A stretch of DNA of 15,898 nt from Oscillospiraceae bacterium (GTDB lineage: Bacteria; Bacillota; Clostridia; Oscillospirales; Acutalibacteraceae), in contig JAQXLO010000230.1 in the NCBI GenBank assembly GCA_029012165.1, positions 1 to 15,898 on the forward strand. The letters are read 5' to 3'. Positions 5,391-14,000 of this stretch are shown piece by piece. Each line of letters begins with the position of its first letter. Positions within the stretch are counted from its first letter, which is position 1. The notes under the pieces were generated by a model that saw only the letters and a list, made by a program, of their open reading frames with translations, was not told the origin of the DNA and made no database searches. The position numbers were made by a program, and so were the translations under genes.

Positions 5391-7664
5391 TTAATTAAAA
5401 ATACCCTCAAAGGGTGAACCTGCCAGTCCCTGCTGTATGGCGTCGATCACCTGACTGGCGCCCTCTTTGATGGCTTCTTCCGCACTGCTGGAATAGGTGC
5501 AGCTGGTGCATTGACGGGGCAGATCGCTGGTTTTGTACCAGCCGTAGCCACCGACACCGCAATTTCTGCCTGCCAAAAGTCCAGAGCGGGAGCAGAAGGC
5601 TTTTTTGATCGTCTTTCCGCTCTTGGGGAATGTTTTGGAGGGATCCAGATCTTTGTGGATTTTGCTGAACACATCCAAGAAAATGCGTCCGCAGGGATTG
5701 ACGGAGGTGTGCATATTCTTTGCGAGGTCGTAGCCGTACCAAATGGAACAGACATAGTACGGCGTACCGGCGCAGAACCAACGGTTCATATCTTCGTCCG
5801 TTGTACCGGTTTTGCACATGACCGGGAATTTCTGCACCGTGTAGCCGCTGCCGTAGCTGGAAATCGGCACGGTTTGCAGCAGCTCGCACATGACATCTGC
5901 GGTGTCCTCGGAGATCGCCTGCTCCCCTTCCGGATTGCGGTTGGACAGCAGGACTTCGCCGGAGCTGTCTTTGACTTCGTAATAGCTGTACGGCTTATAA
6001 TACAAACCGCCATTGCCGAACGTTGCGTATGCAGCGGCCATCTCCAGCGTTGTGGCGCCGTACGTCATGGCGCCGACACAGACGGGCGGCAGGGAGGCGT
6101 CGTTGGTCATATCCACGTGGGAGAGATGGAAGTGATTGGTCATGTAGTCCAGACACGTTGAAATACCGCCGGGCAGAATCCCGTCGTAAACAATTCTTGC
6201 GGGAACGGTATTGAGTGAAACCTGCAGCGCATACTGTACAGTGCGGGAACTGCCGCTCATGGAACCGTCCACGTTCTTCGGCCACTGTTTGCCGTTGATG
6301 GCAAGTGCCTGGTTTTTGATGATCGTTGACCAGGTGAGGGCGTTTTTGTCGATAGCCGGTGCATACACGGACAGAGGCTTGATGCTGGAACCGGGCTGCC
6401 GAGGAGAGTCTGCTGCACGGTTCAGACAGCGTACGCCATCCTTCTCCCCTGCCTGACCGACGATGGCAACCACACGGCCGTTATAGTCCATGATGGTCAT
6501 TGCGGATTGTACTGCCGGATGATCCTCGGTGTCCAATTCATTGGGATTTGGGAATGCGGAACGTGTGGAGTAGACCTTTTCCAGAATGTCCTGGATCTCG
6601 GGATCCACGGCGGCATAAATACGCAGCCCGCCGTAGTAGATCATCTTGGTCGCTTCGGAATGGGTATATCCGTGGCGGCTTTCCAGATCGTCTATGACTT
6701 GGTCGATGACAAAGTCAATGTAGAAGTTTTGATAGACTTCCTCCTTTTCCTCCTTGACCGTTTCATGGGTGGCAACGTAGCGTGTGTCGTTGGTGAAGAT
6801 CAGGTCGTATGCCAGCGCATCGTTATATTCTGCGTTGGTGATGTAACCCTGATCCAGCATTTTTTTCAGGCACTCTTTTTGCCTTTCTCTGTTTTTTTCA
6901 GGATTGTAGAGAGGATTAAAGGAATAGGGCGCTTTGGTAATGGAGGCCAAAACCGTGCACTCGGAAAGGTTTAGGTCTTTCAGTTCTTTGCCGAAATAGG
7001 TTTCAGCCGCTGTGCGGACACCGTAGCACCCGCTGCCCAAATAGACCACGTTCAGATAGGCTTCCAGTATGTCCTGCTTTTCATAATTTTTTTCCAGATT
7101 CAGCGCACTGAGAATTTCGTTATATTTACGAACAATGGTAACTTCCTTGTTGTTGGTCACATTTTTGATCAGCTGCTGCGTGATGGTGGAGGCACCTTCA
7201 TCGAAGGTCAGGGAGGAAATGACGCCGCCGAGACGATACCAGTCCACGCCCTTGTGGGAATAAAAGCGCTTGTCCTCCAACGCAATGAAAGCGTCTACGA
7301 GGTTTTCCGGGATGTCTTTATAGTCTGCCCAAATGCGGTTGATCTCCCCGTGCAGTCTGGTATATTCATAGGGCTCGTTGTTTTCGTTATAGGCATAGAT
7401 GAAGGAAGTCTGGTTCTGATTGTTTTTCTCGTCCTCAAGGTTGATTACCGGATCGCCGCCGATCACAAGAAATGCGTTGGTCAGCACATAGCCGCCCACA
7501 ACACAGGCCGTTAAAAAACAAATCAGACAAAACGCCAAAAAGACGGACAGCGCCGTGTGCTTTTTGCGTTTCTTTTTCTTCTTCTTTTTCGGATGTGCGG
7601 TGTTGGAGTGGTTCGGATGAGAAAAGGAGACCGCATTCCGATCGAATTCAGGATTTTGGCTCAT
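5391..7664 (-). CDS. Bifunctional class A penicillin-binding protein (PBP1A-type)
   Basis: This enzyme polymerises lipid II into glycan strands and cross-links stem peptides on the outer face of the membrane. Of 757 residues, the cytoplasmic N-terminus includes ten consecutive basic residues (26-35), then one membrane anchor at about 38-60. The GT51 glycosyltransferase domain (about 100-275) has E130 in EDKRFYSHKGVD and GASTITQQLIKN at 157-168. The transpeptidase domain (about 385-665) has the S426-xx-K429 nucleophile tetrad, SLN at 483-485 and KTG at 618-620. The tail holds four cysteines (C691, C702, C719, C722) in the pattern seen in some clostridial class A PBPs, possibly disulphide-bonded outside the cell. 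The ATG at 7664 has a strong AAGGAGG. It is the first gene of the minus-strand operon, with a sigma-A-type promoter directly upstream. Confidence 0.95.
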   Translation of the reverse strand: MSQNPEFDRNAVSFSHPNHSNTAHPKKKKKKKRKKHTALSVFLAFCLICFLTACVVGGYVLTNAFLVIGGDPVINLEDEKNNQNQTSFIYAYNENNEPYEYTRLHGEINRIWADYKDIPENLVDAFIALEDKRFYSHKGVDWYRLGGVISSLTFDEGASTITQQLIKNVTNNKEVTIVRKYNEILSALNLEKNYEKQDILEAYLNVVYLGSGCYGVRTAAETYFGKELKDLNLSECTVLASITKAPYSFNPLYNPEKNRERQKECLKKMLDQGYITNAEYNDALAYDLIFTNDTRYVATHETVKEEKEEVYQNFYIDFVIDQVIDDLESRHGYTHSEATKMIYYGGLRIYAAVDPEIQDILEKVYSTRSAFPNPNELDTEDHPAVQSAMTIMDYNGRVVAIVGQAGEKDGVRCLNRAADSPRQPGSSIKPLSVYAPAIDKNALTWSTIIKNQALAINGKQWPKNVDGSMSGSSRTVQYALQVSLNTVPARIVYDGILPGGISTCLDYMTNHFHLSHVDMTNDASLPPVCVGAMTYGATTLEMAAAYATFGNGGLYYKPYSYYEVKDSSGEVLLSNRNPEGEQAISEDTADVMCELLQTVPISSYGSGYTVQKFPVMCKTGTTDEDMNRWFCAGTPYYVCSIWYGYDLAKNMHTSVNPCGRIFLDVFSKIHKDLDPSKTFPKSGKTIKKAFCSRSGLLAGRNCGVGGYGWYKTSDLPRQCTSCTYSSSAEEAIKEGASQVIDAIQQGLAGSPFEGIFN

Positions 7665-7689
7665 GGGTAAATTCCTCCTTTATGAATGT

Positions 7690-7718
7690 ATTATAACACA
7701 TATTTTGAAAAATGTTTA
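7690..7718 (-). promoter_or_regulatory. Sigma-A-type promoter of the PBP-led operon
   Basis: Read on the minus strand, TAAACA (7718-7713; 4 of 6 to TTGACA), a 17-nt spacer and a perfect TATAAT (7695-7690) point at the PBP gene. A/T-rich sequence upstream of the -35 (about 7719-7750) resembles an UP element. The expected start near 7683 leaves a leader of about 20 nt carrying the AAGGAGG site. It is the only clear promoter for the genes between 7664 and 865. Confidence 0.75.
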
Positions 7719-7792
7719 GTTTATTCCGAAAAAATTTTTAAATTATTTACTTTCTCCGAGAACGGTACAATCTATTGCATTTTTTCGCTTTT

Positions 7793-7801
7793 TGTGATAA
7801 T
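7793..7801 (+). promoter_or_regulatory. Candidate extended -10 promoter of the NfeD-slipin unit
   Basis: TGTGATAAT at 7793-7801 fits an extended -10 (TGn followed by GATAAT). The best -35 match, TTGCAT at 7775-7780, is weak and spaced 15 nt, which extended -10 promoters can tolerate. The predicted start near 7808 gives a short leader containing GGAGG at 7821-7825. It is divergent to the PBP promoter, and the two share the A/T-rich region between them. Confidence 0.42.
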
Positions 7802-7820
7802 CTATATCTGCAGTATGAAT

Positions 7821-7825
7821 GGAGG
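7821..7825 (+). promoter_or_regulatory. Ribosome binding site deciding the NfeD start
   Basis: GGAGG lies 9 nt before the ATG at 7835 and only 3 nt before another in-frame ATG at 7829, so 7835 is preferred. Confidence 0.6.
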
Positions 7826-7834
7826 TGTATGCTT

Positions 7835-8272
7835 ATGAATTGGTCCATGACGGCGATTTGGACGATCGTGATGGTTCTGATGGCTCTGATTGAAGCGGCA
7901 ACGCCACAGCTGGTCACAATTTGGTTCGCCTTAGGTGCGCTGATCGCCTTGCTGGCAAGCGTTCTGCACGCCCCGTTTTGGCTTCAGATGCTTCTGTTCG
8001 TGGTCGTCTCGGTGGCAGCGCTGATCTGCACGAGACCGCTTGCAAAAAAATACCTTAAGCCCTTGAAAACGCCGACCAATGCGGATCGTGTGATCGGCAA
8101 AACCGGCGTGGTACAGGATGCCATCGACAACGCCAAAGCGGTCGGTACCGTAAAGGTGGACGGCTCTCTTTGGTCGGCACGCTCTGAAACGGATGAGCAG
8201 ATCGCCGCAGGAACGTGCGTGACCGTTTTGCGCATCGAGGGCGTCAAACTGATTGTTCAAAAAACAAATTAA
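7835..8272 (+). CDS. NfeD-like membrane protein
   Basis: A short NfeD-family protein of 145 residues. Three hydrophobic segments (about 6-22, 27-45 and 48-66) lead into a soluble C-terminal OB-fold domain (about 83-143), recognisable from IGKTGVVQDAID and VKVDGSLWSARS, with the hydrophobic closing strand GVKLIVQ. It lacks the N-terminal ClpP-like serine protease domain of long NfeD proteins, placing it in the short class. The short class is nearly always encoded beside a stomatin/slipin gene, as here, with the partner beginning 16 nt downstream. The pair is thought to act together in membrane microdomain organisation or membrane protein quality control; the OB domain may bind the slipin. Family assignment is secure, the exact role is not. 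Confidence 0.88.
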   Translation: MNWSMTAIWTIVMVLMALIEAATPQLVTIWFALGALIALLASVLHAPFWLQMLLFVVVSVAALICTRPLAKKYLKPLKTPTNADRVIGKTGVVQDAIDNAKAVGTVKVDGSLWSARSETDEQIAAGTCVTVLRIEGVKLIVQKTN

Positions 8273-8288
8273 AATAAGGAGTGGTTTT

Positions 8289-9206
8289 ATGCTGTACTTT
8301 TTTATCGGACTTGTCCTGCTGATCGTGATTGTTGTTGTTCTGAACATCAAGATCGTACCCCAGTCCCGTGCCTATGTCGTCGAGCGATTGGGCACCTATA
8401 AGGAAACATGGCAAACGGGATTGCACGTCAAAATTCCTTTTCTGGAGCGCATCTCCAAAAATGTATCTCTCAAAGAGCAGGTCGTGGATTTCCCGCCGCA
8501 GCCGGTGATCACCAAGGACAACGTGACCATGCAGATCGACACGGTCGTTTTCTTCCAGATCACCGATCCCAAGCTGTACACCTACGGCGTGGAAAATCCG
8601 ATCTCTGCGATCGAAAACCTGACAGCGACAACGCTGCGTAACATCATCGGCGAGCTGGAGCTGGATCATACCCTGACTTCCCGTGACACCATCAACGCAA
8701 AGATTCGTGTCATTTTGGATGAAGCCACCGATCCTTGGGGCATCAAGGTCAACCGTGTGGAGCTGAAAAACATCATCCCGCCCTCGGAGATTCAGGATGC
8801 CATGGAAAAGCAGATGAAGGCAGAGCGTCAGCGCCGTGAAGCGATTCTGCGAGCGGAGGGCGAAAAGGCCAGCAAGATCCTTGTGGCAGAGGGTCAGAAG
8901 GAAAGCCAGATCCTTGCCGCAGAGGGCGAAAAGCAGGCAGCGATTCTGCACGCAGAAGCGGTAAAGGAGTCGAAGATTCGTGAAGCAGAGGGTGAAGCAG
9001 AGGCTATCCGTCAGCTGCAAAAGGCCAATGCGGATGCCATTGCCATGATCAACGAGGCTGCGCCCGGCGAGGGCTTCATCACGCTCAAGAGTTTGGAGGC
9101 CTTTGAAAAAGCCGCGGACGGTCAGTCCACCAAGATCATTATTCCCAGCGAATTGCAGTCGGTTGCCGGTCTGGCGACGGGCATTTCCGAAGTGCTCAAA
9201 AAGTGA
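8289..9206 (+). CDS. Slipin/stomatin-like SPFH (band 7) protein, QmcA-type
   Basis: A 305-residue SPFH protein. It has an N-terminal membrane hairpin or anchor (about 2-20) and a band 7 domain (about 22-178; marks are VPQSRAYVVERLGTY, PPQPVITKDNV and PWGIKVNRVELK). A charged helical region follows (about 172-250), then a hydrophobic C-terminal end with SLEAFEKAADG and ATGISEVL. Such proteins assemble into large membrane rings or cages and associate with membrane proteases and NfeD partners. The helical stretch contains five tandem 11-residue units beginning AEG/AEA (189-243), a clear hendecad repeat. The ATG at 8289 has AAGGAG 7 nt upstream; longer in-frame extensions run into the NfeD gene and lack a ribosome binding site. 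It is the second gene of a two-gene unit ended by a terminator at 9212-9241. Confidence 0.93.
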   Translation: MLYFFIGLVLLIVIVVVLNIKIVPQSRAYVVERLGTYKETWQTGLHVKIPFLERISKNVSLKEQVVDFPPQPVITKDNVTMQIDTVVFFQITDPKLYTYGVENPISAIENLTATTLRNIIGELELDHTLTSRDTINAKIRVILDEATDPWGIKVNRVELKNIIPPSEIQDAMEKQMKAERQRREAILRAEGEKASKILVAEGQKESQILAAEGEKQAAILHAEAVKESKIREAEGEAEAIRQLQKANADAIAMINEAAPGEGFITLKSLEAFEKAADGQSTKIIIPSELQSVAGLATGISEVLKK

Positions 9207-9211
9207 TTGAA

Positions 9212-9241
9212 ACGGGGCGGACAGATGTCTGCCCTGTTTTT
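9212..9241 (+). terminator. Rho-independent terminator after the slipin gene
   Basis: Arms at 9212-9223 (ACGGGGCGGACA) and 9226-9237 (TGTCTGCCCTGT) form a GC-rich stem with two G-U pairs; in practice a 4-nt loop opens at the tip. A run of five T follows at 9237-9241. It lies 5 nt after the slipin stop and separates the NfeD-slipin unit from the phosphoesterase promoter. Confidence 0.85.
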
Positions 9242-9251
9242 GTGGACAATT

Positions 9252-9268
9252 CACAAAAAATGTTTGTG
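9252..9268. repeat. Short inverted repeat upstream of the phosphoesterase promoter
   Basis: CACAAA (9252-9257) and TTTGTG (9263-9268) form a 6-5-6 dyad ending 20 nt upstream of the -35 box at 9289. Its position would suit an activator or upstream operator, but a short A/T-rich dyad can arise by chance and no matching regulator is encoded nearby. Confidence 0.25.
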
Positions 9269-9288
9269 TTCCTTGATGCATTCTCCCC

Positions 9289-9317
9289 TTGACCTTTTTC
9301 CAAATTTTCTATATAAT
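9289..9317 (+). promoter_or_regulatory. Near-consensus sigma-A promoter of the phosphoesterase-gtrA-polC unit
   Basis: TTGACC (9289-9294), a 17-nt spacer and a perfect TATAAT (9312-9317) give 11 of 12 consensus positions, the best promoter in the window. Transcription should start near 9324, leaving about 40 nt before the ATG at 9365. Confidence 0.85.
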
Positions 9318-9364
9318 TGTTTTTGCTGTTGCGTACAGTGCAAAAATTTTTGAGGTTTTTTTAC

Positions 9365-10492
9365 ATGACAAACAAGAAACTCCAATTTCGCAAGGACGGT
9401 TCATTCAAGATCCTTCAGCTCACCGACATTCATGGCATTTACAGAAAAACACCCGACACAACAAAACTGATCGATGCAGTTTTGGATAAGGAAAAGCCGG
9501 ATCTGGTGGTTTTTACCGGTGACCAGATCAAGGGCTACTGTCCCTCCTACCTGACAGGCGATAAAATCAAAAAAGTGGAACAGGCTATCGATAACTATAC
9601 AGAGTCTGTCAATTCACGCGGCATTCCTTTCCTTGTGACATTTGGCAATCACGATCCGCAGGTCGGCATTTCCAATGCGGATCAGATGAAAATGTATCGG
9701 CAATTTGATTGCTGTCTTTGTGCGGAAGATGGCTACGAATACGACGCCGGCACCTACAGCATTCCCATCATGAGCCGTGACGGCAGCACACAGGCGTTTA
9801 ATATCTATATGATCGACTCCGGTGGCAACGCTAAGGGCGGCGGCTATGACGCTGTACAGCCGGAAAAGGTTGCGTGGTATCGTTCCGTCCGTGACAAGCT
9901 GTATGAAAAATGGGGACACTATATCCCCTCCTTTGTTTTCCAGCATATTCCCGTGCATGAGATTTACAATCTCTATGACAGAGTGGACAAAAACCACCCG
10001 GATGCCATAAGAGCTTTCCGCACCCACAAGGGTGAATTTTACAAGCTTAAGGATGAATTCACGAACGGCAACACCAAGCTTCACGAGCCGTCTTCCATCC
10101 CCGACATCAACACAGGTGAGTTTGAAGCTGTACGGGAAAAAGGCGATGTTCTCGCCATGTTTTTCGGACACGACCACATGAACAACTTTGTCGGCACATA
10201 CGACGGTGTGGATTTGGGCTACAGTCCGTCCTGCGGGTTCAACGAATACGGCAACGGTGTGGAGCGTGGTATTCGTGTGTTTGAACTGCATGAGGACGAC
10301 ATCCGCCACTACGACACCCATGTCGTGACGTACCATCAGCTGTTTGGCGAAAAAGTGCTCAACCCCCTGCGCAAAACATTCTATGACCATATCCCCACTT
10401 CGTTTGAGGCGGCAGTCCCCTTGATTGTCAAAGGTGTTCTTGGGCTCGTTGCGCTTGTTGCGCTGATCGTATTCCTGATTATCTATTTTTAA
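9365..10492 (+). CDS. Membrane-tethered calcineurin-like metallophosphoesterase (Dcr2/PAP29-like)
   Basis: A 375-residue dimetal phosphoesterase whose motifs appear in order: LTDIHG (D21, H23), FTGDQ (D53), FGNHD (N95, H96), FQHIPVHE (H194) and FFGHDHMN (H269, H271). The order and the GYSPSCGFNEYG block (285-296) resemble the Dcr2/purple-acid-phosphatase-29-like group of calcineurin phosphatases. The substrate cannot be read from sequence. A single hydrophobic helix at the extreme C-terminus (about 352-374, ending LIIYF) would tail-anchor it. No signal peptide is visible, so the catalytic domain probably faces the cytoplasm (inference). The ATG at 9365 is preceded by TGAGG at 9 nt; an upstream TTG at 9317 lies inside the -10 box and cannot be used by this promoter. 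It is the first gene of a unit continuing into gtrA 18 nt downstream and polC. Confidence 0.87.
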   Translation: MTNKKLQFRKDGSFKILQLTDIHGIYRKTPDTTKLIDAVLDKEKPDLVVFTGDQIKGYCPSYLTGDKIKKVEQAIDNYTESVNSRGIPFLVTFGNHDPQVGISNADQMKMYRQFDCCLCAEDGYEYDAGTYSIPIMSRDGSTQAFNIYMIDSGGNAKGGGYDAVQPEKVAWYRSVRDKLYEKWGHYIPSFVFQHIPVHEIYNLYDRVDKNHPDAIRAFRTHKGEFYKLKDEFTNGNTKLHEPSSIPDINTGEFEAVREKGDVLAMFFGHDHMNNFVGTYDGVDLGYSPSCGFNEYGNGVERGIRVFELHEDDIRHYDTHVVTYHQLFGEKVLNPLRKTFYDHIPTSFEAAVPLIVKGVLGLVALVALIVFLIIYF

Positions 10493-10510
10493 AAAGAAAG
10501 GATTTTAGTG

Positions 10511-11032
10511 ATGAGCAAAAAAGAAAATTCATTTACACAGAAACACGCAGAGCTTTGGAAATTTATCAAGTTTTCCTTTGCCGGTATGTTCTCCACCTTG
10601 GTAGAGCTGGGCGTTTACTACGTTTTGCTGTACACGGTTTTCAAGAATATCAAGGGCGATCCCATCGACATCTTGGGACTGCTGCATTACGATGCAAAGG
10701 GCGTATTCTGGGCGTTTGTGATTTCGACCACCATCGGCTATATCATCGCATTCATCATGAACCGCAAAACCACCTTCAATGCGGATTCCAATGTGGCGGT
10801 CAGTGCAATTCTGTACACTCTGATGGTGATCTTCACCATTTTTGCCACCGCTTGGATCGGCGCTAAAATCAAGGACTACAGCACCATGAAAGCCGCCGCA
10901 GCTGCTGCGGAGAATATCGCAGCCCGCTGGGAATTTGTCGGCAACAATCTCGGCAAACCCTTTGCCGCCGCCGTTGCGACTTGCTGGACGTATCCTCTCA
11001 ACCGCTTTGTGATTCACCGCAAGAGAAAGTAA
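10511..11032 (+). CDS. GtrA-family membrane protein
   Basis: A 173-residue polytopic protein with the GtrA-like layout. The first membrane helix opens with WKFIKFSFAGMFSTLVELGVY (about 16-36), a second ends in IGYIIAFIMNRKTTF (about 76-90), a third spans ILYTLMVIFTIFATAWIGA, and the C-terminus ends in the family mark YPLNRFVIHRK. GtrA proteins are linked to moving undecaprenyl-phosphate-bound sugars across the membrane for glycosylation of surface polymers. Unusual are the inserted loops: about 47-66 (between helices 1 and 2) and an alanine-rich stretch (about 125-150). No glycosyltransferase gene of the usual GtrB type is adjacent. The ATG at 10511 has AAAGGA 8 nt upstream and is preferred over the GTG one codon earlier. 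It sits 18 nt after the phosphoesterase gene and 6 nt before polC. Confidence 0.82.
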   Translation: MSKKENSFTQKHAELWKFIKFSFAGMFSTLVELGVYYVLLYTVFKNIKGDPIDILGLLHYDAKGVFWAFVISTTIGYIIAFIMNRKTTFNADSNVAVSAILYTLMVIFTIFATAWIGAKIKDYSTMKAAAAAAENIAARWEFVGNNLGKPFAAAVATCWTYPLNRFVIHRKRK

Positions 11033-11038
11033 TTTGCT

Positions 11039-14000
11039 ATGAAACCCACAGAGTTTACTGCTTTTTTTACAGACTACATACCAAACAAAAATATGCTCGC
11101 TGCCTTTCGGGGCGGCGAGCTTATTGACATTTCTGCAGACAGCGAAAAACGCAGTCTGCGTTTGGAAGCGAATTTCCCAAAGCCGTTTTCCTATGCGGAA
11201 ATAGCCGCTTTGGCCGCTGTACTGAAAGAACAACTGATGCTCTCGGAATTGAAATTTGCCTATCACTTTCCAAAAGAGACGTTTAATACCGTCACGCTGA
11301 AGTTTCTTTTGCCGGAGCTTGCAAGGCTGGTTCCTTCGGTCAATGGATTTCTAAACGATGCCGAGTTCAGCGATGATGAGACGGACATCCTCGTCACACT
11401 GCACCACGGCGGCAAAGATATTTTGGAAAAATCCGGCGCACATACAAAACTGAGCCATCTTTTGATGATGCGCTTCGGCGTCAAGCGAGGCGTTGTGTTG
11501 CAGGAAACACAAAAAATGGACACCGACAGCGAGGAGTATATCCGCATTCAGGAAAGTGTGCGTGATCTGCGCATTGCACAGCCGGAACCGGAACCGCAGG
11601 CACCGGAGAAGGAAGAGCTGTCCTTTGATGAACTGCCCATTTCCCTCAAGGACGCCAAAGCCATCTATGGCAACAGTCAGATTCGTTCCAAGCCGCAAAC
11701 GATCAAGAGCATCTCTCCCCTTTCCGATACGGTCGTTGTTTGGGGGGATATTTTCGGACTGGAATCCAAAGAAACCAAAAACGGAGATCGCATGATCTTT
11801 ACGTTTAACATCACGGACTATACCAGTTCCTACACAGTTAAAATCTTTGAACGCAAGGAAAACTGCGAGGAATTGTCCAAGGAACTAAAAAACGGCATTA
11901 CGGTACTGCTGCGCGGCGTTGTCCGGGAGGATGACTTCATGCACATGTCGCTCATCAACGCTAAGGCAATCACGCTGGTACACAAAATTCCCAAAACGGA
12001 TGATGCGCCGGTGAAGCGTGTGGAACTGCACTTGCACACCAATATGTCTGCCATGGACGGAATGACCGGCGCAGAGAAGCTGGTCAAACGTGCGGCGGAG
12101 TGGGGTCACAAAGCCATCGCCATCACAGACCACGGCGTTGTACAGGCGTTCCCCGAAGCGATGAATGCGGCAAGAGCCACCGGCGTAAAGATCATTTACG
12201 GCATGGAGGGTTACCTTGTGGACGACAAGGTGCCCGTTGTCCGGGGCAAGGATACGACGGATTTTAACGGAACATTTATCGTATTCGACGTGGAGACGAC
12301 CGGGCTTAGCAAGCAGCGGGACAGATTGACGGAGATCGGCGCTGTGCGGATCGTCAACGGTGAGATCACGGATACGTTTAACACTTTCGTCAATCCCCTG
12401 CTCCCGATCCCCGAAAAGATCACCAAGCTGACCGGGATCACGGACGACATGGTTGCCGATGCACCCGTGGAGGATGAGGCGGTGCGTGCGTTTTTTGACT
12501 TTTGCGGCGATGCACCCTTGGTGGCGCACAATGCGTCTTTCGACACGGGCTTTTTATCGGAAGCCTGCAAACGCTGCGACATCCCCTATCACTACACTTC
12601 TTTGGATACAGTCCCCTTCTGCCGCAGTATGTATAAGGGACTGAAAAACTACAAGCTGGACACGGTTGCCGAACATTTGAAGCTGCCGAAATTCAATCAC
12701 CACAGAGCCTGCGACGATGCACGGGCGCTTGCAGATATTTTTCTGCACCTGCTCAAAGATGCACAGGAAACGCTGGGCATATCCAATATCGGACAGATCA
12801 ACAATTCACTGGTCGGCGGCGATGTCAAGACTCTGCCGAGTTACCATATCATTCTTTTGGCGAAAAATCTCGTGGGTCTGAAAAATCTGTATCAGCTCAT
12901 CACCATGTCCAATTTGGAGTTTTTCAGAAAGCATCCCAGAATTCCCAAAAGCCGCTTAATGGAACACCGGGAAGGTCTGATTATCGGCAGTGCCTGCGAA
13001 GCCGGACAGCTGTACCGTGCGATTCTGGACGGCAAGAGCCGGGATGAACTGTTGGATATTGCTTCCTTTTATGACTATTTGGAAATTCAGCCCAACGGCA
13101 ACAACCGCTTCATGATCGAGTCTGATCGCTCGGAGCACGCAGGCATCAAGAGTGACGCAGATCTCGAAAACATCAATCGTCTGATTATCGGTCTCGGCGA
13201 CGAGCTGGGCAAGATGACGGTGGCCACGGGAGACGTCCACTTCATGAACAAGGAGGATGACATTTTCCGGGCGATCATCATGGCAGGTCAAGGCTTTCAG
13301 GATGCGGACAAGCAGGCGCCGCTGTACTATCGTACAACACAGGAGATGCTGGCAGAGTTTTCCTACCTTGGCGAGGAGACTGCCTATCAGGTCGTGGTGG
13401 AGAATCCGAATCGTATTGCCGATCTGGTTGAGGTGTTTGAACCGATTCCCCAAGGGTCGTTCCCGCCGCATATCGACGGTTCCGATGAAGAGCTGACACG
13501 CCTTTGCTGGGAAAAGGTGCACCGTGTTTACGGCGAAGATACGCCGCAGTATGTTGCGGAACGCTTGGAAAAGGAGCTGCGTTCCATCATCAAAAACGGA
13601 TTCGCCGTTTTGTACATCATTGCCCAGAAGCTGGTCAAGAACTCCGAGGATCACGGCTATTACGTCGGTTCCCGTGGTTCGGTTGGCTCCTCCTTTGTTG
13701 CCTTTGCGGCGGGTATTTCGGAGGTCAATCCCCTCTATCCCCACTATGTCTGCCCCCAGTGCAAACATAGCGAGTTTATTTTTGACGGTTCTTATCAATC
13801 CGGCTTCGATATGCCGCCGAAAAATTGCCCCCAATGCGGCACACCCATGTCCCGTGACGGACACAATATTCCTTTTGAAACATTTCTTGGTTTTGACGGT
13901 GATAAATCTCCCGATATCGACCTGAATTTTTCCGGCGAATATCAGTCCAGAGCACACAAGTACACCGAGGAGCTGTTCGGCGCCTCCCACGTTTTCAAGG

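Noticed and set aside
7766..7771. TACAAT as an alternative -10 for the NfeD unit
   Set aside because: No acceptable -35 at 16-18 nt; the extended -10 at 7793-7801 is a better candidate.
8244..9281. 345-codon minus-strand open frame opposite the slipin gene
   Set aside because: Antisense shadow of a well-conserved SPFH gene in a codon-biased region; its Leu/Arg/His/Gln-rich translation has no recognisable motif and no ribosome binding site.
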